64,000 bases of DNA from JABMQW01 sp964439935 (lineage in GTDB: Bacteria > Fidelibacterota > Marinisomatia > Marinisomatales > TCS56), in assembly GCA_964439935.1 (NCBI GenBank), contig CAYTPW010000002.1, forward strand, positions 168,027 through 232,026, read 5' to 3'. A program made the position numbers and the translations under genes. The notes below the pieces were generated by a model. The model was not told the origin of the DNA. It was given only the letters and a program-made list of their open reading frames with translations, and made no database searches. Positions 54,454 to 61,805 of this stretch are shown here, one piece after another. The first letter of the stretch is position 1; the number at the start of each line of letters is the position of its first letter.

Positions 54454-55254
54454 ATGCTGATAGATTTCCACAACCACGTTCTCCCCGCTGCCGATGATGG
54501 ATCGAAATCAATGGAGATGTCACTGAACATGTTGCGAACGGCGGCCGATCAGGGCATTACCGATGTGATCAATACAATTCACTACCAACATCCTAAAATC
54601 GGCGATTTTCGAATTACCAGTGCAGAACTGCAAATTAAAATTGAGGAACTGCAGGCTGAGGTAGACCTCATCGGGATACCTATAAAATTGCATCAGGGAA
54701 CGGAAGTATTCTATTTACCGAATCTGATTGAATTGGCTAAAGATCCGGTGATCCTTATTGGCCAGGGCAAGTATATGCTAGTGGAATTCCAGTTTCACCA
54801 ACTGCCGGAAGGTTACCGCGAGCTATTTTTTAAGCTGGTGATGGACGGGATTACACCCATCGTGGCTCACCCGGAACGTTGTAAACCGATCCAGCGCGAT
54901 CTGGATATTTTGCGAGACCTGATTCAGGCTGGTTGCGTGAGCCAGCTGGATGGTGGTAGTCTGATCGGATCATTGGGAAGTGGCTCCCAGCAGGCCGCAA
55001 GAGAAATGCTGCAGCAGGGTCTAATTCATCTGATTGGTTCCGATGCCCACGATGACCGGCACCGGAATTTTTGTCTTTTGGAAGTTATTGAAAAAGCACG
55101 CGAAATTATTGGTGATGATGTGGACCGGATCATCAATAATTCGCAGAAATTATTAACCGGTGAATCGTTTGATACTGAGGTACATATTTCTTTTCCGGTA
55201 GCAGTGCCTTCTTTCCTGACCCGTCTGAAAAAGCGCATCTTCAACAATGCCTGA
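54454..55254 (+). CDS. PHP-domain tyrosine-protein phosphatase (CpsB/YwqE type)
   Basis: 266 residues. Metal-binding motifs DFHNHVLPAADDGSKS at 3-18, HYQHPKIG (with His ligands), the GTEVFYLPNL segment, AHPERC and GSDAHDDRHR are those of the PHP phosphatases of capsule systems. It should dephosphorylate the Wzc-type kinase encoded downstream. It starts three bases after the AbiEii-type gene. Confidence 0.92.
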   Translation: MLIDFHNHVLPAADDGSKSMEMSLNMLRTAADQGITDVINTIHYQHPKIGDFRITSAELQIKIEELQAEVDLIGIPIKLHQGTEVFYLPNLIELAKDPVILIGQGKYMLVEFQFHQLPEGYRELFFKLVMDGITPIVAHPERCKPIQRDLDILRDLIQAGCVSQLDGGSLIGSLGSGSQQAAREMLQQGLIHLIGSDAHDDRHRNFCLLEVIEKAREIIGDDVDRIINNSQKLLTGESFDTEVHISFPVAVPSFLTRLKKRIFNNA

Positions 55255-55303
55255 CGCAGTAACGCGTTACCACCAGGTTTTTGGATTAGCACGGAACATA
55301 TAA

Positions 55304-55338
55304 TTGTCACTGGTCATTTGTCATTAGTCACTTGTCAC
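55304..55338. repeat. Heptanucleotide array upstream of the SLBB gene
   Basis: Five tandem 7-base units: TTGTCAC, TGGTCAT, TTGTCAT, TAGTCAC, TTGTCAC at 55304-55338. The consensus is T-x-GTCA-y. It lies in the spacer between the phosphatase and SLBB genes. Confidence 0.75.
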
Positions 55339-55416
55339 TATTCAAGATAGGATTCAAGCAGTAATTAACTTAATTTTCATACATATAATGAAAATCTACT
55401 GGAGCGATAACTTTAT

Positions 55417-55938
55417 ATGCATCTAAGCCCTACTAATAATAAAGTACTTTATCTTTTTTCCTTTATCCTTTATCTTGGTGCTCTATCAGCCCAAACGTAC
55501 ACTCCTGAGCGTACTCAACGTGCCATGGTTCCTCGCAGCGGAGAACGTTATATCACCGATGAATTTGGTGTTATCCGCATGTACGTTAATGTTTGGGGTC
55601 ATGTGAACAGCCCTGGTAGTTACTTGGTTTATGATGGAATTGACCTTGCCACTTTATTATCAGTAACGGGCGGTCCAAAGCGGGGTGCTAAATTCAAAAG
55701 CGTTACTCTTTTTCGTGAAACTGCGGACGATAAAGGAAATTTAATCTACCATATTAATATGGATAATTTCTTGAAAACCGGCGACCGCAGTGAGTTTGTG
55801 AAAATCTTACCTAATGATACTATCATTATTCAACAAAAGGCCATGTCATATGTAATCTCACAAACCGGCTTGCTGAATACTTTTTTAAGTATTGTTAATT
55901 TGTATTACCTAATTCAATACAATTCGGCCAGGAATTAG
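55417..55938 (+). CDS. SLBB-domain polysaccharide export protein, short form
   Basis: 173 residues. A signal-like segment (LYLFSFILYLGALSAQ) is followed by an SLBB domain: MYVNVWGHVNSPGSYLVYDGIDLATLLSVTGGPKRGAK. The typical N-terminal Wza poly-export domain and the second SLBB are absent, and a hydrophobic C-terminal segment (LLNTFLSIVNLYYLI) may anchor it. It probably binds the exported glycan or the kinase. The gene lies between PHP phosphatase and kinase genes. Confidence 0.8.
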   Translation: MHLSPTNNKVLYLFSFILYLGALSAQTYTPERTQRAMVPRSGERYITDEFGVIRMYVNVWGHVNSPGSYLVYDGIDLATLLSVTGGPKRGAKFKSVTLFRETADDKGNLIYHINMDNFLKTGDRSEFVKILPNDTIIIQQKAMSYVISQTGLLNTFLSIVNLYYLIQYNSARN

Positions 55939-55943
55939 GGCAT

Positions 55944-55964
55944 GTGGGACGAGGGACAAGAGCA
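55944..55964. repeat. Short heptanucleotide array
   Basis: GTGGGAC and GAGGGAC (55944-55957), then the weaker AAGAGCA. Too short to stand alone; listed because it shares spacing and base content with the longer arrays nearby. Confidence 0.4.
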
Positions 55965-56024
55965 GATACATACCAGTGGTTTGAGCTTTGAAGGGTCAAT
56001 GGGTAAACCAGCAACCACTATAAA

Positions 56025-56318
56025 ATGACGGACATTGCATTAATCTTAGAAAAAATTGGGAAAATAATTAAAGCCGAAGTGGACGGTGATTATCGATTGT
56101 TTTTATTTGGATCACGGGCTCAAAATAATTTTCACGAAAAAGCAGATATAGATATTGGTATTTTATCAGATAGACCGTTGGCTGCCAGGCGACTGTTTTC
56201 AATAAAAGATAAACTGGATGAAATTCCAACATTGTTGAAAATTGATTTCGTTGATTTTTCAACTGTGAGTGAAGATTTTCAAACCGTCGCCATGCAACAC
56301 ACCAAGGAAATACTTTGA
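56025..56318 (+). CDS. MNT-type nucleotidyltransferase (MntA-like antitoxin)
   Basis: 97 residues: a minimal nucleotidyltransferase with FLFGSRAQNNFHEKADIDIGIL, i.e. the GSx(10)DxD catalytic core. In MNT/HEPN pairs the MNT protein adds AMP groups to the HEPN RNase to silence it. The stop shares one base with the start of the HEPN gene (TGATG). This copy has all core residues, unlike its partner, which is broken. Confidence 0.85.
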   Translation: MTDIALILEKIGKIIKAEVDGDYRLFLFGSRAQNNFHEKADIDIGILSDRPLAARRLFSIKDKLDEIPTLLKIDFVDFSTVSEDFQTVAMQHTKEIL

Positions 56319-56722
56319 TGAGTTCGGGTAAATATAACCACAACCTGGAAAACTTTGAAATAGCGCCAGGCAAATTTGGTGAAGCTCTGGCTGAACCGGA
56401 ATCGTCCATCGTTCGGGATGCCTCCATTCAGCGGTTTGAATTCACTTATAAGTTGTTATAGAAAACCCTGAAATATTTTATAGAAGAAGTGCATGGCATT
56501 CGCACCATTTCTCCCCGACAAGTATTTAAAGAAGCATTTGCTCTTTCTCTGATCGATAAAGAAGATCTATTTATTGAAATGATCGAATCCAGAAATACGC
56601 TCGCCCATACCTATAACGAAGACCAGGCCATAATTATCTATGGAAAATGTCCGGCCTATTTAGCGATGATGAAAAATGTATTTAATCGGTTAAAAAAAAG
56701 TGATAAGGGACAAAGGAACTAA
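56318..56722 (+). pseudogene. HEPN-domain toxin (HI0074-like) interrupted by TAG
   Basis: Reading from ATG 56318 gives a protein of about 134 codons that matches the HEPN partner of MNT: FEFTYKL..KTLKYFIEE, RQVFKEAFALSLI and the RNase motif RNTLAH (the R-x4-H pattern) near codon 90. Codon 48 (56459-56461) is TAG where relatives have a conserved Trp in FELAWK, so a TGG to TAG change is likely. The 3' part could restart at GTG 56489. Unless UAG is read through, the toxin is disabled while the antitoxin remains. Confidence 0.8.
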
Positions 56723-56750
56723 GGATGGGGGACTTAGGGACGGAGGATAA
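56702..56750. repeat. Degenerate purine-rich heptanucleotide array
   Basis: Seven 7-base units at 56702-56750: GATAAGG, GACAAAG, GAACTAA, GGATGGG, GGACTTA, GGGACGG, AGGATAA. It overlaps the end of the broken HEPN frame and continues into the spacer. Confidence 0.5.
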
Positions 56751-56756
56751 CCAAGT

Positions 56757-57116
56757 CAAAACACAGAAGGATTTAGAAGTTTGGAAACGTTTCGTGGATT
56801 TTGTTACTTTGATATAACGGCTTACTAAGAATTTTCCTAAAAGAAGAGATTTTTGGCCTGACGAATCAACTGCGCAGAGCAGCGGTCTCTATACCTTACC
56901 AATATTGCTGAGTGATCTGCAAGAAACAGTGACAAAGAATTATTACAGTACTTATTTATTACTAGGGCATAAGCGGTGGATATAGAGACTCAAATGATAA
57001 TTGCTGAAAACCTAGATTATCTGACAATTGATGACAAACCCGTATCTAGAGAACTTAAAGCGATTATTTTAATGTTATCGAGTTTAATAAATAAAATAAA
57101 GAAGCGAGTTTCTTGA
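56757..57116 (+). pseudogene. Decayed four-helix-bundle (23S rRNA-intervening-sequence type) gene
   Basis: Fragments in shifting frames read KDLEVWK and RLTKNFPK, then (+1) EEIFGLTNQLRRAAVSIP, then NIAE, a TGA and, in that frame, DIETQMIIAENLDYL. These follow the order of four-helix-bundle proteins (RDLEVWQKA..., FGLTSQLRRAAVSIPSNIAEG, ELETQL). At least two frame shifts and several stops mean it is not translated. It sits in the accessory region between toxin remnants and the Wzc-type gene. Confidence 0.7.
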
Positions 57117-57139
57117 AGACTGATACTCCGCTATTGATT

Positions 57140-57174
57140 TTGTCCCTTGTTCCTTGTTCCTTGTCACTTGATAT
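57140..57174. repeat. Heptanucleotide array upstream of the Wzc-type gene
   Basis: Five tandem 7-base units: TTGTCCC, TTGTTCC, TTGTTCC, TTGTCAC, TTGATAT at 57140-57174. The array lies about 40 bases before the kinase ATG, so it may overlap the promoter region. Confidence 0.75.
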
Positions 57175-57210
57175 CATTAACTTGTTCTAATCTCATTACA
57201 CCATAATAAT

Positions 57211-59568
57211 ATGCAAAACAAATTAGCCCCACAAACCACTCTCCAATCCCAGCCGACTTTCGAAGAAGCTGAATTGTCGCTCAAGGATATCTACTACATC
57301 CTGCGGCGGAATGTTAAAATAATATCGATTTCTACCTTCGTTGTGTTATTTCTATCGGTTATCATCACCCTGATGACGGTTCCCGTGTACCAATCCACGG
57401 CCATGATAATGGTGGATGAACCAAGTCAATCGATGGCGGTATTTGATCTGGGGTTTGATAGTGAAATGAATCTATTGAACAACGAGATGGAGATTTTAAA
57501 ATCCCGCACCCTGGCCGAATCGGCAGTGCAACATCTCTGGAATTCCGATCAGCGTAATAATCTGTTCGTGTTTGGTACTCGAGTATATGAACCGGAAGGG
57601 TATCGAAAACTACTGCGGCAGATTATGTCATTTGGTATCTGGGAGCAGGATACAGCCAAATCTTTATTTGGCACGATTCCGGACAGTGTCAAATTAGCGT
57701 CCGTAAGAGGCATCCGTGTCAATATGATGGTCAGTAACCAGCGCAATACCAATGTACTTAAAGTCACTTTTACCGGTGCCGATCCCGATGAAGCGGCCTT
57801 GCTGGCCAATACGATGGTCAATCTTTATACCCAGCGCGATCAGGATTGGACCACCGGTGAAATCCTTAACCTGAAAGATTTTCTCGATGCTCAACTAGCC
57901 AATACTGAGCAGGAACTGACCCATGTGGAAGATTCCCTGCGTAGTTTTCAGGAGCGGGAACAAATCTATGAAGTAGCAGGGTCAGCCCAACTGCTCTTGC
58001 AACAATTGACGAATATTGAAGGTCGCTATTATACCACGGTCGCCGAAGTGAATATCGCAGCTGAAAAACAGCGTTATGTCCGTGAACAATTAACCGAAGA
58101 AGAAAAAAGTCTGGCGGAAAGACTGCTTAACTCAATGAACAGTCGCCTGCTAGCACTGCGGCAGGAAATTTCTCAGGATGAAGCCGACCTGGTCAAGAAT
58201 TCTTCGCTATATGGCGAAAATCATGATGCGGTGAAATCAATCCGGGCCAAGATCAAGCGCCTGAAAAGCAATTTAGAAGCACAGACCAATGAATTGATTT
58301 CCCAGGGTATTTCAACCGCCGATCCGTTACGCTACCGACAGACTTTAATGGATACGGTTTTAACACTCGAAGCGGTTAAGGCCGGTTTCGAATCGCGGGC
58401 GGTGGAATATAAAAAACTGGTTGACAGCTATAATAACCAATTAGGCAAATTACCCTGGAAAACTTTACAACTGGCACGGTTAGAACGCGACCGGTCGGTG
58501 CTGTCGCAGACTTATAATCTATTACGGCAGAAATTAGAAGAAGCCAAGATTTCGCAAGCCTCCCAATTGGGTAAAGTGCGGACTATTGACCCGGCCATTC
58601 CACCGCAAGGCCGGACCAAGCCCAGCACAATAATGAATTTAATGCTGGGATTGATCCTGGGTTTAGGCCTCGGTGTGGGTGGCGCCTTCTTACTGGAATA
58701 TCTGGATAATACCGTGAAATCGGTGGAAGATGTGGAACGTAAAGGGCTCACGATTCTGGGAATAATTCCAGCCATTGGGGCTGGACAATATGATAAGAAG
58801 AGGTACAAGCGGAAGGCTAGGTACAAGGTACAAGGTACAAATTCTAACAAACGGAGCGAAGCCGAGCATCTGCAGCGGCGATTGATTACCCACGAAGATC
58901 CCAAATCACCGGTTGCCGAAGCTTATCGCAGTCTGCGTACCAGTTTGATGTATTCATCGGCGGGCGAACAAATTAAATCAATTTTGGTTTCCAGTCCCGG
59001 ACCCGGTGAGGGCAAGACGACGACGGTTGCCAATCTGGCTATCACCTACGCCAATCTTGGTAAAAAAACATTATTATTAGATACCGACTTGCGCCGTCCG
59101 GTTCTCCACTGGGTATTAAATGTCAGTCGTGACCCGGGTATCACCCATTATCTGTCCGGCGCTACTGACGATTTTAATTCCCTGGTAAAAGCGACGGAAG
59201 TCGAAAATTTATATTGCGTATCAGCCGGCGTGATTCCCCCCAACCCTTCCGAATTGCTGGGTTCTGAGCGGATGCTGAATCTTGTAGTTAAGTTAGAAGC
59301 AGAATGGGATATGATCCTGTTCGATTCACCGCCTCTGGTTGCCGTTACTGATGCAACTATGATTTCCAAAGAAATAGATCGGATTGTAATGGTCGTTAAA
59401 TCCGGTAGTACGGATAAGGGCGCTTTTAGTCGTACTTTGTTGGCATTACAAAACGTTGAAGCGCCCCTAGGCGGTATCGTAATGAATGCTGTGACCAGTA
59501 AAAACAGTTATGGCTCTTATTACTATTATTATCAATACTATCATTACTATAATGATAACGAAATATAG
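57211..59568 (+). CDS. wzc: Wzc-type polysaccharide co-polymerase and tyrosine kinase
   Basis: 785 residues. Two membrane segments (about 38-58 and 475-497) flank a long coiled-coil periplasmic domain. The C-terminal BY-kinase has Walker A PGPGEGKTTT (596-605), Walker A' LLLDTDLRRP and Walker B ILFDSPP, and ends with a tyrosine cluster (YYYYYQYYHYY, about 770-780) for autophosphorylation. It controls chain length and export of capsule. The cytoplasmic linker at about 531-545 is encoded by three tandem GGTACAA heptamers plus one more, giving a basic stretch unlike relatives. The PHP phosphatase at 54.4 kb should reverse its phosphorylation. Confidence 0.93.
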   Translation: MQNKLAPQTTLQSQPTFEEAELSLKDIYYILRRNVKIISISTFVVLFLSVIITLMTVPVYQSTAMIMVDEPSQSMAVFDLGFDSEMNLLNNEMEILKSRTLAESAVQHLWNSDQRNNLFVFGTRVYEPEGYRKLLRQIMSFGIWEQDTAKSLFGTIPDSVKLASVRGIRVNMMVSNQRNTNVLKVTFTGADPDEAALLANTMVNLYTQRDQDWTTGEILNLKDFLDAQLANTEQELTHVEDSLRSFQEREQIYEVAGSAQLLLQQLTNIEGRYYTTVAEVNIAAEKQRYVREQLTEEEKSLAERLLNSMNSRLLALRQEISQDEADLVKNSSLYGENHDAVKSIRAKIKRLKSNLEAQTNELISQGISTADPLRYRQTLMDTVLTLEAVKAGFESRAVEYKKLVDSYNNQLGKLPWKTLQLARLERDRSVLSQTYNLLRQKLEEAKISQASQLGKVRTIDPAIPPQGRTKPSTIMNLMLGLILGLGLGVGGAFLLEYLDNTVKSVEDVERKGLTILGIIPAIGAGQYDKKRYKRKARYKVQGTNSNKRSEAEHLQRRLITHEDPKSPVAEAYRSLRTSLMYSSAGEQIKSILVSSPGPGEGKTTTVANLAITYANLGKKTLLLDTDLRRPVLHWVLNVSRDPGITHYLSGATDDFNSLVKATEVENLYCVSAGVIPPNPSELLGSERMLNLVVKLEAEWDMILFDSPPLVAVTDATMISKEIDRIVMVVKSGSTDKGAFSRTLLALQNVEAPLGGIVMNAVTSKNSYGSYYYYYQYYHYYNDNEI
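58802..58840. repeat. Heptanucleotide repeats inside wzc
   Basis: GGTACAA at 58802-58808 and three tandem copies at 58820-58840. The reverse complement, TTGTACC, fits the TTGTNCC units of the intergenic arrays upstream. The inserted codons stay in frame and lengthen the linker between the second membrane helix and the kinase domain. Confidence 0.8.
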
Positions 59569-59920
59569 TAGAGAGACGGAGACGCTAGAATGCAGATTGG
59601 ATATCGGATAACGGAATTAATTGGCTAATATTGTTAGTAGAATTTTGCTCATCCTCCGGTTTCCATATTTATTACTCCGTTCTATCTCTTGAACTAAAAA
59701 AGCTACTTACTCTCGACTACCAGCTACCCGGAATTGTGTGTGCAGTAGTTGATAGAAATAAGCTATTGTTTATAAGCCCTAATTCCTCAGATTACATCTT
59801 GACAAAATAGTTATGAGTTTATATTGCTCGTCCAAGTTTTTATTTGAGTAGTTGAAATATTCAGGAAGATGGGTTTATGAAACTAACTAACAATTTTTTC
59901 TATATTAGAGTGATTAAATA
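59569..59920. repeat. 352-base intergenic region with heptanucleotide arrays
   Basis: Six 7-base units at 59575-59616 (GACGGAG, ACGCTAG, AATGCAG, ATTGGAT, ATCGGAT, AACGGAA), a weaker TCC-ending set near 59651-59678 and four units at 59701-59728 (AGCTACT, TACTCTC, GACTACC, AGCTACC). No gene is seen. The promoter for the epimerase presumably lies in its last part, which is AT-rich. Confidence 0.6.
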
Positions 59921-60889
59921 ATGGATGAAATTATTGTAACAGGATCAGCGGGGTTCATTGGTTTCCATCTATCAAAATCTTTATTAGAAGACGGATATGA
60001 AGTTCTGGGAATTGACAATGTAGATGATTATTATGACCCCAATCTTAAGTGGGCACGACTAGATATTCTTAAGAAAAATAGTAATTTTAAATTCGAAAGG
60101 ATAAATATAGCAGATAGAGATGCTCTAACGGCAGCTTTTACAAATTTTAAACCAACCAAAGTAGTAAATCTAGCAGCCCAAGCCGGTGTACGGTACAGTT
60201 TAACAAATCCGTATGCCTATATGGATTCCAATCTCGTCGGTTTTTTAAATGTTCTTGAGCTCTGCCGCCATAACGAAGTCGAAGGTTTTATCTATGCCTC
60301 TAGTTCATCGGTATATGGAGGCAATACAAAAATGCCTTTCAGTGTCGAAGATCGGGTAGATCAACCACTATCGCTATATGCCGCTACAAAGTGTGCAAAT
60401 GAATTAATGGCACACTCGTATTCTCATCTTTATGGGTTACATACAACGGGATTACGATTCTTCACTGTTTACGGACCTTGGGGCAGGCCGGATATGGCTA
60501 TGTATATTTTTGCCAATAAAATATCTAAAGGTAAGCCAATTCAGGTTTTCAATAATGGCAACATGAAAAGGGATTTTACGTATATTGATGACATTATTGC
60601 TGGAACATGTGCCGCGATAGAAAATAATTATCAGTGTGAAGTATTTAACCTAGGAAATAACAGAAGTGAAAAACTCATGGATATAGTAAAGTTTATTGAA
60701 GATAATTTGGGTAAAAAAGCAAAAATAGATTTTTTGCCGATGCAACTTGGCGATATTGAGGCTTCACTTGCAGACATCGATAAATCGATAATAGAACTAT
60801 CTTATAAACCTTGCACGAGAATAGACGAGGGAATCAAACATTTTGTCAATTGGTTCAGATCATATTCCAACGCCAAGAGTTTAGCATAA
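59921..60889 (+). CDS. NAD-dependent sugar epimerase (UDP-glucuronate 4-epimerase-like)
   Basis: 322 residues, short-chain dehydrogenase fold. NAD motif TGSAGFIGFHLSKSLL near 8-23, GIDNVDDYYDPNLKWARL, catalytic SSSVYGG and YAATKCANE (YxxxK). The NLKWARLDIL segment is typical of UDP-glucuronate/UDP-galacturonate epimerases (CapI-type). It would make a uronic acid for the capsule. Base composition turns AT-rich here. The stop is directly followed by IS3 remnants, so the last residues may be altered. Confidence 0.88.
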   Translation: MDEIIVTGSAGFIGFHLSKSLLEDGYEVLGIDNVDDYYDPNLKWARLDILKKNSNFKFERINIADRDALTAAFTNFKPTKVVNLAAQAGVRYSLTNPYAYMDSNLVGFLNVLELCRHNEVEGFIYASSSSVYGGNTKMPFSVEDRVDQPLSLYAATKCANELMAHSYSHLYGLHTTGLRFFTVYGPWGRPDMAMYIFANKISKGKPIQVFNNGNMKRDFTYIDDIIAGTCAAIENNYQCEVFNLGNNRSEKLMDIVKFIEDNLGKKAKIDFLPMQLGDIEASLADIDKSIIELSYKPCTRIDEGIKHFVNWFRSYSNAKSLA

Positions 60890-61352
60890 GGCATTAAGCA
60901 ATCGCCAGCTTAATACCTTACGGCTGTACCAGTCCATAATAGCCACCAGATAGATAAATCCTCTAGCCATGGGCACGTATGTAATAGCTGTAGCCCACGC
61001 TTGGTTGGGTCGATCTATGATCATATTTCTGAGTAAATATGGATATATCTAATGTTGTTTCCCAGGTCGGCTTGTATTGGGCTTTGGTGCAGTGGAATGG
61101 ATATTCATTTCTATCATCAGTTTACGAATGCGCTTACGATTGATTGGATATCCTTTGACATATAACTAATCCCGAAGACTTCTTGAGCCCATAAAGGGAT
61201 ATCTGATATGCAGTTCATCCATTTATCTTTTTATCGTCAGTTCTTCTGCATCGGACTCAGATTCATTTGGTGAGTGAGTACAGGGTGGATCGGTTCATTT
61301 TTACCAGATTACACTTGGTCGTCTTTTTCAGTGTCTGATCTTCAAGTATCAT
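60890..61352 (-). pseudogene. IS3-family transposase OrfB, decayed and truncated
   Basis: Read on the minus strand from ATG 61352 (ATGA overlap with OrfA). Fragments show CNLVKMNRSTLYSLTK, then after a frame shift YPFMGSRSL, GYPINRKRIRKLM, IIDRPNQAWATAITYVPMARGFIYLVAIMDWYSRKVLSWRL. In active IS3 transposases WATDIT supplies the first catalytic Asp; here it is WATAIT. Stops interrupt the frame, and the last third (with the other catalytic residues) is absent next to the epimerase stop. Confidence 0.85.
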
Positions 61353-61654
61353 GGTTCTGCGCTCTTCAAGGCACAACGACCGAACGCTTTGGCTAAAAAA
61401 TCCCGTTCCATGGTCAATTGACCAATTTTTGCATGCAGTTCTTTTATCTCAGACTCAACATGTTTACGTTCCTTCTCTGATGCACCAAATACATCTTTTG
61501 AACCCTCTAATAATTGTTTCTTCCATTGCTGGGTCTGGGTGGAGTGGAGTTCATAGTGGGATGCTAATTCACTTAAGATCTTTTCGCCCTTAAGGGCATC
61601 CAAGGCCACTTTCGCTTTAAAAGTCGCTAAATGATTTCGTCTCTTTTTACTCAT
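61349..61654 (-). CDS. IS3-family transposase OrfA
   Basis: 101 residues: a helix-turn-helix (RRNHLATFKAKVALDALKGEKILSELASHYELHSTQTQQWKKQL) and a leucine-zipper-like tail (IKELHAKIGQLTMERDFLAKAF), the standard OrfA design. Intact, but its OrfB is broken, so it has no catalytic partner here; it could act as an inhibitor of related IS copies. Confidence 0.92.
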   Translation of the reverse strand: MSKKRRNHLATFKAKVALDALKGEKILSELASHYELHSTQTQQWKKQLLEGSKDVFGASEKERKHVESEIKELHAKIGQLTMERDFLAKAFGRCALKSAEP

Positions 61655-61805
61655 GTTCTGTAGTTCCTTTTTTCGTTAGGTTCATGCAGAATTTACACTA
61701 TCCAACTGTCCAGTTTTTGGAGTCCACTTTTCTATTATCAACTTCTTCGGAATAGAAAAAACAAAAATTAATAAAAACCCGTTTGTAAAAAATGTACTGA
61801 CATTA

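Larger units (their letters stand above)
60890..61733 (-). mobile_element. IS3-family element remnant
   Basis: It includes an intact OrfA, a broken OrfB and, upstream of OrfA, a terminal-repeat-like sequence (GTGGACTCCAAAAACTGGACA on the minus strand, about 61708-61727) that resembles IS3-family ends. The other end is lost at the epimerase gene. The element separates the epimerase from the flippase and cannot move by itself. Confidence 0.8.

Noticed and set aside
55304..57174. Possible CRISPR-like arrays from tandem repeats
   Set aside because: Units are 7 bases and contiguous, with no spacers and no cas genes nearby.
61351..61593. Plus-strand frame opposite OrfA
   Set aside because: Antisense to a clear transposase gene.
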